Source: Isoperla grammatica
Lineage: Eukaryota; Arthropoda; Insecta; Plecoptera; Perlodidae
Assembly (NCBI GenBank): GCA_945910005.1
Contig: OX246744.1
Coordinates: forward strand, 6,964,619 to 7,028,618
Length of the DNA: 64,000 bases
Direction of reading: 5' to 3'
Part shown: in pieces, positions 34,500-46,222 of the stretch
How positions within the stretch are numbered: position 1 is the first letter of the stretch
How the letters are laid out: every line of letters begins with the position of its first letter
The notes under the pieces: model-generated
Databases searched by the model: none
What the model saw: only the letters and a program-made list of their open reading frames with translations
What the model was told of the DNA's origin: nothing
Position numbers and translations under genes: made by a program

Positions 34500-35370
34500 T
34501 CTATAGATGGATTTAAGCTTCACAGACCACCTTCTCTGTTTCAAAGATACATCGATACTATATTGCCAATTGCGAAGTCGGCCTAGCAAAAAAGCAAATG
34601 ATAGCAAAAATATCACTGCAAATAATTTCCTTATCTAATTAGTAGGAACTTTCTACTGGTGTGGCTGTGACGGAAGATATAAGGAAAGTATTGGGGGGGC
34701 AGTAGCCCCCCCAAAGCCCTCTTTAACGCCCCACTGATGTCATCCATACGTATCATTACACTTCCTACATCTCCAATACGAACCTACTTCGACGAGGAAA
34801 GTACCCAGATAAATATACCATGATGTTGCGGGAAACACACGCTCGTACTGACGTAGTACACCAATATGACAACAGATGGCGTTGATTGTCGTTATAGATC
34901 CCATCAACGCCATCTGTGGTGAAGTTGTTGTATCAACGCGTAAACACGCAGCTTATTACATTGAACTACGGGTAGACGGTAGCTACGTTCTTACAAGATT
35001 GTCTCATGACGTGAAGAAGTAATATGGTGGATCCCCAAGAGGAAATGTACGTACACGATATTCTGGACTTCTATCACAAAAATAATGTAATAAGATCAAC
35101 TTTCTCTCGACTTTAAAAATTCACAATAAAATAGTAAAAAGTCAAAATAAATAAATAAAAAAAAAAGTACAAAAGTCAGCGTACATAGATGATTAAGAAA
35201 GGAAATGTATTCATCAACACATTAATTTCATAATATAGGATTTTGCACCCAGAAATTAGTGTAAATTAATTTCGGAGAAAATGAGATACGCATCTCTTTT
35301 TGTCTTACCCTTGATTTACTTATGTCAGAGGGTGTACACCCAGAAAACAAAGCCAAAACAAAACAAAGCA
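34500..35370. other. Gene-free stretch with a hairpin
   Basis: AGATGGCGTTGAT / ATCAACGCCATCT at about 34872-34916 form a 13-bp stem. Otherwise only AT-rich DNA is seen, with some purine-rich runs. Confidence 0.45.
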
Positions 35371-35377
35371 AAGTAAT

Positions 35378-35995
35378 TGTTCGTTTACGTACTCATGCAC
35401 TTAACAGAACAAAAGGCAAGTTAATAGAAAATCACTTGTTCGGTTAAGTATACAGTGCACCGGAACCAAGGCAAGTTAATAGTTGATCACATGTTCGTTG
35501 AAGTACACGTGCACCGGAACAAAGAAGGTTAATAGTTTATCACACTTTTGTAAAGTACACCTGCACACAACCGGAAGCAAGGCAAGAAAACTCGTTCAAG
35601 GACACGTGCACCGGAACAAAGAAGGTTAATAGTTGATCACATGTTCGTTGAAGTACACGTGCACCGGAACAAAGAAGGTTAATAGTTTATCACACTTTTG
35701 TAAAGTACACCTGCACACAACCGGAAGCAAGGCAAGAAAACTCGTTCAAGGACACGTGCACCGGAACAAAGAAGGTTAATAGTTGATCACATGTTCGTTC
35801 AAGTACACGTGCACCGGAACAAAGAAGGTTAATAGTTGATCACATTTTTTTGCCCATTTCTTTTTGGCAATAATTTCATTCTTCTTCTTTTTTTTTTTTT
35901 TTAGTACACGTGCACTATACCAGAACCAAGGTAAGTACACCTGCACCCGACCGGAAGCAAGGCAAGAACACTCGTTCAAGTACACGTGCACCTAA
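35378..35995. repeat. Tandem array with 150-bp higher-order unit
   Basis: The basic unit is about 50 bp with GTACACGTGCACCGGAACAA and GGTTAATAGTTGATCACAT. Units of about 53 and 97 bp combine into a 150-bp higher-order unit (ATGTTCGTTGAAGTACACGT at 35491 and 35641). Later units are interrupted by a T-run near 35885-35902. Confidence 0.9.
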
Positions 35996-36255
35996 TGCAA
36001 GGCAGACAAGCTAATTGGCCCCGAGGCCGCCTTGCGCCCTACAAAACAAAATGGGGTCTCCTTGCGCCCGAGGGGCGGTGAGGCGGGGGGGGGGGGGGGC
36101 AGTCCCGAATGAACGAACGAGGACATAAAATCAGTAAACTACACATGGACGCCGACATAAACCATCCCCCTCCGACGACGGCTTGTTCAGAGGGGGAGGG
36201 GGGGGGAGGGGGGGCAACACTTAGTCTACCGACGTCAAGTCCATATTATTTGAGC

Positions 36256-37450
36256 ACTCCATCTTAATTGGCATTAGGCTCTAGGTATAAACGAAACTGT
36301 AAGAAACTTAGTAATATCAATCAGTTTATACGTTTCACATCTAAATAGATAATAATCTGTTATACTATACGTAAAGTGTGGAAAATATATCTATGCAAAT
36401 TAAAGAAATGTACGTGTTATTTTAGTCGTCACAAATTAAACAAATTAAACAAGAAAACTGGTTTTAGCCCTAACCAAGGGCATGATAGTTATAGTCTTAG
36501 TTGTAAGTTAGATTAGTTTGTATTTTTATTACGTTATATTATGTTTCTAAACTGCAATCAGTGTCGAGTTACTGTGTGTGTTATTCAGATTACATTTAGC
36601 CCTAACCAAGGGAGTTATAGTGTTATAATCAAACTGCAACTTCTGTTAAATTGTTGTTCTTATTGATATTATATCATGTAGGCCTACTTGCTATCTATTA
36701 TTATATAAACATATTATAACTAATAATCCATAATTATCAGATGTCTCCATCCACCCACAATCTCGCATTATGTGCATGGAGACATCTCAGCAGTACCATG
36801 TCCATGCTCGTGAAAAATGTATATGTATGGAACTATAATAAATAAATAAAATAAAAAAAAAACTCCACCTTATTCAAGATAATTATGTGTATAAGTACTT
36901 GACTATAGACTTCGAGGACTACGCAATTACACGCAAGCTCTGGATTTGATAGAAGACGGGTATGTTTAATTGACTTGAAGAGTCCATCTTAATTGGCATT
37001 AGGCTCTATTCTACAAGGTGTAAAACAAAATCGCAAGAAACTCCATCTTGTTCAAGACAATTACGTTTATAGGTCCTTGACTATGCACTTCGAAGACAAC
37101 ACATATACACGTAAACTCTCGATTTGATAGAATACGTGGGAATGATTAATTGATTTGAAGACTCCATCTTAATTGTCATTAGGCCCTCTATTAGCAGGTA
37201 CAAACAAACCTGCAAGAAAGTTCACCTTATTCGAAACATTAACATTTATTCGTCCTTGATCCTTGACTCTGGATTTCGAAGACTACGCATTTACACGTAA
37301 ACTCTTGATTTATTTGATAGAAGACATGGGTTGTTTAATTGAAATGAACAACACGTTTTAGTTTCATCTTAATTCGGCAATTAACTTATATATGTCGATA
37401 TGATATCAAATTGTGCTTATTTCCTGTCTGGCAGAGTATTGACTACGTTT
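36256..37450. repeat. Tandem array of about 180-210-bp units, split by a retroposon
   Basis: Units start at about 36256, 36981, 37161 and 37371 with [AG][CG]TCCATCTTAATTGGCATTA (the last diverged). The first unit is split: its first 55 bp is at 36256-36310 and its remainder resumes at about 36854. Confidence 0.85.
36309..36853 (+). mobile_element. Retroposon insertion inside the tandem array
   Basis: About 545 bp separates the two halves of a tandem unit. The insert ends TAATAAATAAATAAAATAAA plus poly-A, and AAACT occurs at both borders, consistent with a target duplication. The interior repeats AGCCCTAACCAAGGG twice (about 36465 and 36597). No ORF remains, so the source family is unknown. 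Confidence 0.7.
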
Positions 37451-38640
37451 GCAAACGATTGGAAAGTATTTTTTTTTTTATATATATTATCGACTCACTG
37501 AGGGACGAGAACTGATTTTCAGTAGGAGACTGAATATTTGACTCATTTTTAGATCTTTTCTTTCTATTAGTATCGTACTAGTTACTAGAATTAATTGGTT
37601 GTATTAGTATCATTGGTATTATAAGACAGTTTGAACGATTTGACATTTATATGGCGACTATTTACAAGTAATAAGTACTTAAGTATTTATTTATTTATTC
37701 AGGATTTAATTACAGCTATACAGGCATTTTACATTAAACCTTCAAATGTAACATTATATGACATTATACATTTTTTGTTTTTGACTTTGTACTTTTCTAT
37801 AACAAAACAATCAATACATGTATACAGGTGAGAATCGCATCGTCCGGCGCATCCTCTGCTGGTAACTACTGGTTTACATAAAGGCGAATTGAGGTAAGGA
37901 AGGATTTTAAGATTTGTATGACAACACTGTACATAAAACCTCTGCATTAATTGATAAGATTGGGTGGTAGAGACATTGGGAAGCATGATAATATAATCGT
38001 TCAAATATTTATTGAAGACGACATTTGGTATAACACCGTTTGGCAGTACTACAAGACGCCACTATAAATGTATACAGTACTTTCTCTCGTGCACTTTCAT
38101 CAAAAACTTTGTTCTTAAAAACAGATATAAAAAAAAACTCATAACGCATTCGAAATGAGAATCGAAAACGTGTCCTATACACGTTACCCAACGTCGCAAT
38201 AAAGTTTCCAACAAGAAACATGGCCACAAATATCATGTGACACAGTAAAACATTCACAAGACAGACGAGCGACCTGGATTTTGACCCACTCTATAGTTAA
38301 AGAGGTTCGGTTCGGCGTATGGATCACAGGTGTCGCTAGCATCGAGGGGCTCGTAAAGAGCGCTCCCATACAGATGCGGCCAGCGGGGGAACTAACGTGT
38401 GAGGCGGTACGGACGGAGCCGTAGCTCATCACTAGTGCATGCTCGCTGAAAGTGGAAGGGACGTGGGAGACACGTTATCTGAAACTCCGGCATGATGCGC
38501 GACGGGGGGGGGGGGGGGGGGAGGAGGGGGGTTGGAATAAATCACGAGGCCACAATCTGTCTCTTAGGAACACACTAGGCAACTCAAAAGGCACACAGTC
38601 TGTGTCATAGGAACTCACAAGGTAACTTACGTCTAACAAG
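37451..38640. other. Gene-free stretch
   Basis: Short ORFs only. A tail-module-like fragment (GAACTGATTTTCAGTAGGAG) lies near 37508. A G-run lies near 38503-38521. No gene is supported. Confidence 0.45.
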
Positions 38641-39080
38641 AACTCACTTACATAAAAACTGATTTTCAACGGTGGATATTATACTTTTTCTTATTAAAAC
38701 GGAAACATAATATAACAAGTAAAACGATATAAGAACCTAGTTATTGGACTGTACACTGTTCCTTGTCACACATAAAATTATAGCGCTACATTTCGCACCC
38801 TGTTGAAGAGCTCTGATCAGGGTTCGCAATATTGCGCTTTAATAATGTGTGACAAGGAACAGTGTACAGTCCAATTACTAGGTTCTTATAACGTTTTATT
38901 ATGTGCTTCGTTGGTGTGACGACTCCAAAGTCACTGTTTAAATGCAATCGATTGAAGTCAATGAAGTTACAAAAAAAAGCAACCAATGCCGAGAATCGAA
39001 CATTGGACCTACAGTTTTGGAAGCAGGTTTTTAAGCCTACTAGACCAACAAACCAGCTCCCAGAGAAAACCCAGTAAAGC
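38640..39080 (-). mobile_element. tRNA-headed SINE interrupted by a palindrome
   Basis: On the minus strand the head contains GTTGGTCTAGTAGG (A box) and GTTCGATTCTCGGC (B box), about 39060-38988. The GTGACTTTGGAGTCGTC / ACGAAGCACATAATA body follows at 38940-38898. The 38721-38897 palindrome then interrupts it, and a tail-like GTTGAAAATCAGTTTTT lies at about 38655-38672. Confidence 0.65.
38721..38897. mobile_element. 177-bp palindromic MITE
   Basis: Arms of about 75 bp (AAAACGATATAAGAACCTAG outside, GTGTGACAAGGAACAGTGTA inside) pair almost perfectly around a centre with CACCCTGTTGAAGAGCTCTG. It sits inside the SINE at 38640-39080. Confidence 0.8.
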
Positions 39081-39387
39081 CCCGGGTAGAATTTTGACCA
39101 GGGTATATACCTCCCTCTGCCGAAAGAGTTCAGAAAAGAAGGTTCTTCCTTTGCTTTTTCTTCCTTTAACTCCTTTGATAATTTGTCCTTCTACTCGTTC
39201 TCCTACTTTCTACCTCCTACTACCTCTTACTACCTCCTCCAACCCCCTAGAGATTATATGACCACTTGTCGAATACATCGTTAAAAATCAAATAATCCAA
39301 CCAGAGGGAAAACTTCTTTATCGACTAAGAATGTCCTCTAGAGTCTAGATGGCGATGTATCAAAACTCCGACGACCTTGGATTGCAA

Positions 39388-39460
39388 GGTCCATAAATCC
39401 CCTGGTGGGGGTTTGTCGAACTCTCTTACCAAACCTCCACCAGGGGATCGACGAACCTTG
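39388..39460. mobile_element. Short palindromic 'AAGGTCC' element
   Basis: AAGGTCCATAAATCCCCTGG..GG at the left and CCACCAGGGGATCGACGAAC then CTTG at the right; same family as 29281-29350. Confidence 0.7.
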
Positions 39461-39735
39461 CTTGGATTGTAGTGTAAAAAAGTAAAAACACCGCTAACGA
39501 TTTAGAAGACCATGACACGATTATTGCTTACATCTTCTGTTTATTTTTTGGAGACGAAAAACAAACAGAACATATATAATTGGTTTTTTTTAGTTGTTTT
39601 TACACATAAATACTGAACAAAGAATGTGTGTATGTGAATTATAAGTCGTTACACAGAATGAAGCATTTTGGATCGGAGCTCATGTAAGTAAACTGGTGCA
39701 ACGGTTTAACTAGTGCGCAGGAAATTCATTCAAAC

Positions 39736-41265
39736 ATGAGCACCCCAACAAACGAAACAGATGCGAAATTTGGGACGTCCGAAAGTGTTAACATCAACAT
39801 CGAGGACTCAACCAAATGTCCAGTTGTACCTACAACAAACATAAACAAACCTACACTAGAAAAAGACAAAACGATTGGACGACAATTGTCGTCGTCATCA
39901 TCAACAGATTCGACGACATCACAACCCAAAAAGTCCCAGAGAAAATGTGATACGTCACCGAATACAGGCAGGCCTAATCCTTCATCGGAAACAGCCAATG
40001 GTTTAGTAGAAAACAAAAAGCCACGCATTGAAGACGCGATCGCAACTACGTCGAAAGGTTTTGGAAGCCAACCTTCAAAGTGCCATGTCGTAGGCAAAAC
40101 GTGGACACCAAATGAACAATTTAAATTAAGATCTATCCCTGTCTATACAGGAAAGACAACCACTGCACGCTTCAAAAACTACGAAATAAAATGCTCCGTT
40201 TCTTACGTTGGACGCGAAAAGTCAGCAGCAACAAAATGCTGCGAGGCGCGAACATCAACGTGTCACTTTGGAGGAACTGTACCAAAAACAACAACAACAA
40301 CGTCCTTGAGTAATGCTGCAAGGTCAACTCAGTACGACACGAAAAGATATACACGAAACTATAATCGTTGTAATCCGTATAAGAAACACCAACAATCCGC
40401 TTACTTAAGGTCACAAATGTATGAACATCAACGATTTACATCTTACGAAAGGTCGTCTACGAAAACATCTCCTTTGACCAACGTCTTGAACATATCTCAG
40501 AGAAAGTGTTCCGCATGTCGGATTGGAGGTTTACCTAGGCGGCCTTACGGAATTGTGGGTATGGTTCTACCACCGGTCATCCAGGACGGAGAAATTCCAC
40601 CAGAAATCGTGGAAGCACCACGCGAGGTACCAAACTACGACCTCGATCGTCAGACACCATCGTGTCGCATCTGTCACGACGACATATCCGAACCTTTGAT
40701 CACGCCGTGTCGTTGTAAAGGTACCATAGCCCACGTGCATCACTCGTGCCTCACACGCTGGCTGAGTCAAGACATCACGCGTACTTTCCAGTGTGAACTC
40801 TGTCAATATCGCTTCCCGATCCTCGAAGCTCGCCAATACACCATGTTGGAGTCGATCCGGATATGGGCGCAAGATCCCCAGAATAAAGAACGTTTCGTTT
40901 CGTTTATTTGCGTGTCCGGATTCATCACGATAATCAATATGATTGTGTATGTCACCGCGTTTGTCGTGATGAGGTACACTTCGTTGTCGACCGCTCCTGA
41001 TTGGTTCATTGCGTGTATGTTCCTGTTTCTAGTGTTGCTTTATGTATGGAATGTGGTGCAATGCTTCAAGGATACCATCTTCGATCATTGGTATAGATGG
41101 TGGAATAATTGCGTGAATATTTCTTTGGATCTTGAACAGATTATGGTAGAGGGAAAGATTAAGACACGGTCTGAAGAAAGTCCGGGGAATTCTGGATCTT
41201 GTAATAGTCTACATTCTTGTTGTATTGAGATTGGCGAAGTGGATTTACCGGTGAGGAAGATTTAG
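39736..41265 (+). CDS. MARCH-type (RING-CH) E3 ubiquitin ligase, 509 residues, single exon
   Basis: The ATG at 39736 (CAAACATGA context) opens an intact 509-codon frame. Residues 310-356 form a textbook RING-CH finger: C310, C313, C325, C327, H335, C338, C353 and C356, with H-x2-C in the middle. Two hydrophobic segments (about 388-412 and 423-443) follow. This order, cytosolic RING-CH then two membrane spans, is that of MARCH ligases, which place ubiquitin on membrane proteins in the secretory and endosomal system. The span region and the post-span DHWYRWWN stretch recall the MARCHF2/3 group, but I do not assign an orthologue. The N-terminal 290 residues are long for the family, basic, Ser/Thr/Lys-rich and probably disordered, with a CSAC motif about 55 residues before the RING. 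Poly(A) signal AATAAA lies at 41410-41415. No intron interrupts it, so an old retrocopy that stayed functional is possible. Confidence 0.92.
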   Translation: MSTPTNETDAKFGTSESVNINIEDSTKCPVVPTTNINKPTLEKDKTIGRQLSSSSSTDSTTSQPKKSQRKCDTSPNTGRPNPSSETANGLVENKKPRIEDAIATTSKGFGSQPSKCHVVGKTWTPNEQFKLRSIPVYTGKTTTARFKNYEIKCSVSYVGREKSAATKCCEARTSTCHFGGTVPKTTTTTSLSNAARSTQYDTKRYTRNYNRCNPYKKHQQSAYLRSQMYEHQRFTSYERSSTKTSPLTNVLNISQRKCSACRIGGLPRRPYGIVGMVLPPVIQDGEIPPEIVEAPREVPNYDLDRQTPSCRICHDDISEPLITPCRCKGTIAHVHHSCLTRWLSQDITRTFQCELCQYRFPILEARQYTMLESIRIWAQDPQNKERFVSFICVSGFITIINMIVYVTAFVVMRYTSLSTAPDWFIACMFLFLVLLYVWNVVQCFKDTIFDHWYRWWNNCVNISLDLEQIMVEGKIKTRSEESPGNSGSCNSLHSCCIEIGEVDLPVRKI

Positions 41266-41409
41266 AAATTGTTGGTGGCGGGAGTGGCGGATGTTTGAAT
41301 CACGATGGAAACAAAATGGAACGAAATGGATTTTGAAAATGTTTTATAAAAATTATGTTCGAAAATGTAATTATAAATTGAATATTTATTTATATTAACT
41401 GGAATACAA

Positions 41410-41415
41410 AATAAA
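41410..41415 (+). terminator. Likely poly(A) signal of the MARCH gene
   Basis: AATAAA lies 145 bp after the stop codon, with more AATAAA-type copies at about 41476 and 41519. This is a plausible 3' end for the transcript. Confidence 0.55.
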
Positions 41416-41862
41416 ACTAACAAACATCACAAAAACTGGCACTGATGACTTTTGAATAGCATATCTTTATAAAAATAAAAAAAAAATAGAAATCGACTAT
41501 TTTTGTAATAGCTAAAATAAAAATAAATAAATAACCACAAATGTCTTATCTTTTACCTAACATTACAAATCGTCAATTTTATTTCAATTGCTTGAATTGA
41601 AAATAAATACAAAAACAACTAGCACAGATGCCACTTAAAAAAAAAAAAAAACAGATTTTTTCTGCTAGGCCTAGCTATACCATATTAAAGTAGCCCCCCC
41701 CCCCCCCCAAGTATACAAATATTTGCAACAAACTTTGGCCCATTTAACATAACGCCTGGCCATATTTAAGAACAAAATATGTTGTTGGCATTTATGTTAC
41801 AATTGGTGTAATCAGTGTACTGCAGGGTCTTTTTGATTCGAATACAGCCATGTTTACATTAA

Positions 41863-42051
41863 GGCTGGTCCACACAGATTTTTAAGACATACGATTTAAG
41901 GTTTAACGCGTAGTCGTAAAGTTGGATCATAGGAAACACGTACTGGCGTTCACACAAAGTTTTAGTTTTAAGACGTTGTTTTCATTGTTGTTTTTAAAAC
42001 AACGTCTTAAAACCTTATGCATTATGTCTTCAAAATCTGTGTGGACCAGCC
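41863..42051 (+). mobile_element. TTAA MITE (copy C)
   Basis: The cleanest copy: 189 bp, perfect TTAA at 41859-41862 and 42052-42055, ends GGCTGGTCCACACAGATTTT and its inverted copy. The body is nearly identical to 14023-14211 and 18081-18268. Confidence 0.95.
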
Positions 42052-42055
42052 TTAA

Positions 42056-42815
42056 AAGTGAATCCTTACATATATATTTATGACAAAATCCTTTGATTTA
42101 ACGTACGTGTCATAATGAATTTATTCTTGCCTTCAGTACCTACTTTCTGATAGTGCCTCTTTCATGCTGAGAAGAAATCATGTTCTATAGAATTTGCGCG
42201 AGAGAGCGAGAGAGAGAAAAGAGAGAGAAAAAGAGAGAGACATTTTCGAAGAGTTGCAAAAATGTTGAAAATTTCCCCCCCAGCAACGCGGTTTTATTTC
42301 TGCAGAAGTGTCACTTTAAAGACAATTACTTCCTTCTTGGTTGGCCCACTTGGGTTTCAAGTCTAGAAACGTTGCACTTTTCAACATCGATACCAATCTT
42401 CTATTATCTGGTTAAATTCAACGAGACCCATGAAAAAAGCATTAGCCCATCACTAAAAACGCTTCATACGCGAAAAATTACATTCGTAGGCAATATTCAG
42501 AACGTTTAACAATTTTTGGGTTCGGTTATTTGATCGCTTTGAGTTTAAAATTAAAAATCAAATCTAAGTGTCTCAAAGTGCTGTGTGTGTCTTCTAAAAT
42601 TGCATGCATGCATTTAAAAACAATATCATGCACGCTTAAGATATTTTTTAAAAATTATTTCGTTTGGAAAAAAAAACAAGATATTATTGAAATTGTGTGA
42701 AAAATATGAAATACATTTTAAAATGTATTTATAATACGTTTGGTGTCCAGATTTAGATGAAGATTAATTTTTTTGTAAGTCAAACGGAAAAACATAAAAT
42801 AATCAAGTTTTTCCT
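42056..42815. other. Gene-free stretch
   Basis: It contains a (GA)n-rich patch at about 42197-42240. The 109-codon ORF here begins in that patch and shows no family resemblance; I do not call it a gene. Confidence 0.5.
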
Positions 42816-42845
42816 CGTATAAAGGGATGGCTCAGTGGTACTTTA

Positions 42846-43146
42846 GGGCACTAGCAACTCCAAAAGACAACAATGAAACAAATGAATTGAATCGATGGAC
42901 AAACAACAAGCTGTCAAAAAATAATTTCTTCTGATTTTGGAAAACAAAACAAAAAACAAACAAATACACCTACAAAACTTTCACTAAGTGGTTGTCTATC
43001 ATTAAAAGTTTTAAATGGCGAGCAGTAACTATTGCTACAGTTGTTTTTATTTCTATGGTTGCAATTTTATTATTTTGACAGCTGATTGTTTGCCCATCAG
43101 TTCAACTCATTTGTTCCATTGTTGTCTTTTGGTGTTGCTAGTGCCC
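42846..43146. mobile_element. 301-bp MITE, TA target, ends GGGCACTAGCAAC
   Basis: TA at 42844-42845 and 43147-43148. Terminal arms of about 80 bp share CAAAAGACAACAATG and GGACAAAC..CAAGCTGTCAAAA. A relative split by other elements lies at about 57348-59100. Confidence 0.85.
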
Positions 43147-43150
43147 TATA

Positions 43151-43378
43151 CGGTTGTTTTAGAGGATTGTTATGGGCGCTGCCATCTTGAAATTTGACGC
43201 CATTGAAGTGCTGCTGAAAATTAATTCCACACTATATAGAAGGCATCTACCATTGTTATTAGTATTGTTTAACATTGTTGTTAAAAATATCACGGCCAAC
43301 TATATGACACGAAAAATCTTACCAAGGTCTTCTTGATCTCCTAGAGAAGCACTTTAATGGCGGCAACTAAAACAACCG
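43151..43378 (-). mobile_element. TA MITE, CGGTTG family (copy C)
   Basis: It is inverted relative to 17743-17971 and directly abuts the GGGCAC MITE, separated only by TATA. The right flank is GGATA rather than a clean TA. Confidence 0.85.
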
Positions 43379-43548
43379 GATACGAAGCTTTAACACAGAG
43401 GTCGCCAGTTAGATTCCCACAAGGTACCGTCAATTCTGATTGAGTGGGTTTTTCCTAAAGTTAAACTTTCCTCAGTTATAACGCGAATGCTTGGACGAGT
43501 CATACAAATTTAACTCACACACCTCTCACCATCCCGAGTAGCACTTTT

Positions 43549-43745
43549 TCATAATTGATCTATGACCCTTAGATAGAACTAATCACATCCCTCTAGAGCT
43601 TCAATGACAACAATGCACAACAGTGAAAAATGCACCTTAGCATAACATCTAAAAACTAGTTGTTATTGTTGAGCATTGTTGTCATTGATCTATTAAGGAC
43701 CTTAGATAGAAGTAATCACGGCCCTCTATATTAATTCTGAAAATC
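43549..43745 (-). mobile_element. 'CTATCTAAGGGTCC' palindromic MITE
   Basis: It is the inverted relative of 15027-15222, with AATTGATCTATGACCCTTAG at the left and GGCCCTCTATATTAATTCTG at the right. Confidence 0.75.
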
Positions 43746-43867
43746 GTCTTTTATGAGAGATAATACAAAGCAACAACATTTATCATCATTGAAACTAAAT
43801 TTGTAGTGAAGTCGAACCAAAACAAATAATGAAATCAAATAAAAATCAGAATCGGTATTGTTGATTC

Positions 43868-44080
43868 TAACATCTGTCCGCAGGTGTTCGCACTGTCCAA
43901 AAACTGAATCATGTGTTTCATATTTGAAATATAGATCTTTGATTTGTTACCGCTCACTCGTCGATGGTGTTCGGAGCCTACAGGGTTGGTTTAATCGCTT
44001 TAAATTTAAGTCCCCCACTAAAAATCGGTCTTGTTACTGAGTGGGTAGACTCTATAAATACGAATTTTTTATTTTTATTT
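43868..44080 (+). mobile_element. SINE, 'GGTGTTCG' middle plus shared tail
   Basis: It has the same structure as 22446-22680: CCGCAGGTGTTCGCACTGTC, GATGGTGTTCGGAGCCTACA, then CCCCCACTAAAAATCGGTCT and TTACTGAGTGGGTAGACTC. Confidence 0.8.
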
Positions 44081-45345
44081 TATTTAACTTAACAATAATT
44101 ATTGTTTGTTTAGCAACTTTACAATCACATTTCTTTCGAAGAACGTGTTACGCGGAATATTTGATAATAATTTCCAGCAGAGTGTTTTCGCAGCGATGTC
44201 AAATAAACTTACTCAGCTTCTCGACAGAACGATTAAAAAGAAAATTACATTTTTTCAGCAGAAGTTAATTACATTTTCCATAGAAAAGATGTTAGATCTG
44301 TACAAAACTTACATTTTGTGATAGTTCACAGACATAAAAGCGTTCGATTTTTTTTTTTTTTTTTTTTACAAAAAAACTATGGTCGTTTATTTGTTATAAT
44401 GTTGCATCTGGAAGAAGCTGGTCCGTAGTATTGGTTTTATAATTAAATTCTAATTACACGTTGGCAGGATCTCAGTTGTTGCCATAAAGAAGTAAATCAT
44501 ACACATTTATCTAAGTGCATCAGCCAATATTGCACAGAACGGCAAGTGCTGGTATATAGAGAAATGTAGAGCTGCAAGTGGTGTGTTTATGATTTATTTT
44601 TAGAATATTTTATATTATGCCGATAAACATGCATAATTTCACAAATTTTGCTGGTACCAAGATTTGATAGGAAGATAATATTTTACGGTAAAAACAATGA
44701 AATGTAAATTTTTTAATTACATATATCCACATGAATTGTTTTTCCTTTAAATCAAGATCATGAAATGTTGAAATGATTAATAAATATATTATTATTTTTC
44801 CAATGTATTACTTATATTTAATTAATTTTTACCTATCCAATTATCATTAAAAACATTAACTTAAATAATCTTCAAAAATATACGACTATCTCTATCAAAA
44901 CGTAAATGTTCCATAATTTTCGTTATTTGACTGGTAAATGTTCAATTTTTTCATAAATTATTGTCATTTGGGGTCAATTCTGCCCATTAGGTCCACAAAT
45001 AGAATATGCTCTCCACTTTCTAATTCCTAGACTAAAATTAACACACCCTTCCGAATAAATTCACATTTGAATCACTATCACAATGTGAATTTACAATTTA
45101 TCCAAGCAATTAATAAACTGTTATTAGGCCTTGGTCGTATATTAGAGCCCAACACACTTAACCCTTCACTGTGTATTATATCAGATAATCGTTCATTACG
45201 ATTAATCCGATCATGTATAATCCAATAATCCTTCTTGCTCGTTAAGCCCGTCACCATGTATTAACATAGACACGTGGGTCTAATTTGGCTTGGCACCACT
45301 TGGCGAGCATGACAGGGGGGGGGGGGGTAAAGGGCGGGCTTAACT
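44081..45345. other. Gene-free AT-rich stretch
   Basis: No gene is supported. A T-run of about 20 lies near 44349-44368, and a G-run near 45315-45327. Confidence 0.45.
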
Positions 45346-46023
45346 CGATCAAGGTCTACTTGATCTCCACCTAGCGGAGGCTCGTCGAACTCCCATCTCC
45401 GATTTGAATAACATTTGATGATTAACCAATTCGGCACTAAATGTTGCAGATATGATCTCTGGTGGCGAAATCGTGAACTAATAGTTAGAGGGCAACAAAG
45501 CCGCTGGATGTCATTTGTCAGTGTCATTTGTCAGTGTTTATATGAGAATGGCAACGATTCCAAAGAAACATAAGCGATATTGTTGCATCAGTGAATATCC
45601 AGCTTTGCTGGATATTTGCTGGTTGCGTTTTGTTTCCAAGATGCCTTTGATATTATGGGGATTTTGGATCAGGGGACACACCAAGCATCCGAAGGCCCGA
45701 AGTTCATGTTCTGCTCATAATGTTAATTAACCACATGCAATTAAAAGGCCACCGATTAACACTGCCTCTCTTTCATTGAGGTTCCTTTGGGCTCTATTTG
45801 CTTTCAAATATATGTATATTTCAGAATAAAGTTAAAAACTTACTTTGCGCAATAACAAGTTTAGGCGGATCCATGATCTCCTGTCAGTTTGTTACCCTCT
45901 AACTGTCAGCCATGTTGCGGAGCAGTGGTGCTATCTCTTGACACATTTAGTGTCGAATGTAATTTTCTTGCTGTTGTTTAGGTATAATTGCTTATGACCT
46001 ATGTATATGTTTTATTGTAACTG

Positions 46024-46156
46024 TTGTATTATTTTTTTTTGTATTGTTGTAATTGTTTGTGTAAGTATTATTACTTACTCCTGTCTCCTGAGTGTAATAT
46101 TGTATTGTATTATGTTTGCACTAGTGGGATTTTGATATCCTGTTTGCAAATAAAGG

Positions 46157-46221
<65 letters not shown>
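46024..46221 (+). mobile_element. Retroposon 3' end with (ATT)n tail
   Basis: TTTGCACTAGTGGGATTTTG is followed by CAAATAAAGGC and (ATT)n at 46157-46221. The 5' limit is not visible. The poly-Leu and poly-Asn ORFs here are artefacts of the tail. Confidence 0.65.

Positions 46222-46222
<1 letters not shown>

Larger units (their letters stand above)
42821..43545 (+). mobile_element. tRNA-derived SINE split by two nested MITEs
   Basis: The head begins GGGATGGCTCAGTGGTACTT (A box) at about 42824-42843 and resumes at about 43383 with CACAGAGGTCGCCAGTTAGA and TTCCC (B box). Joined, these have the spacing of a tRNA head. The intervening 42846-43378 consists of two complete MITEs. The body ends near 43545. 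Confidence 0.75.

Noticed and set aside
42180..42509. 109-residue ORF
   Set aside because: It starts in a (GA)n tract (Arg-Glu repeats) and lacks any family features.
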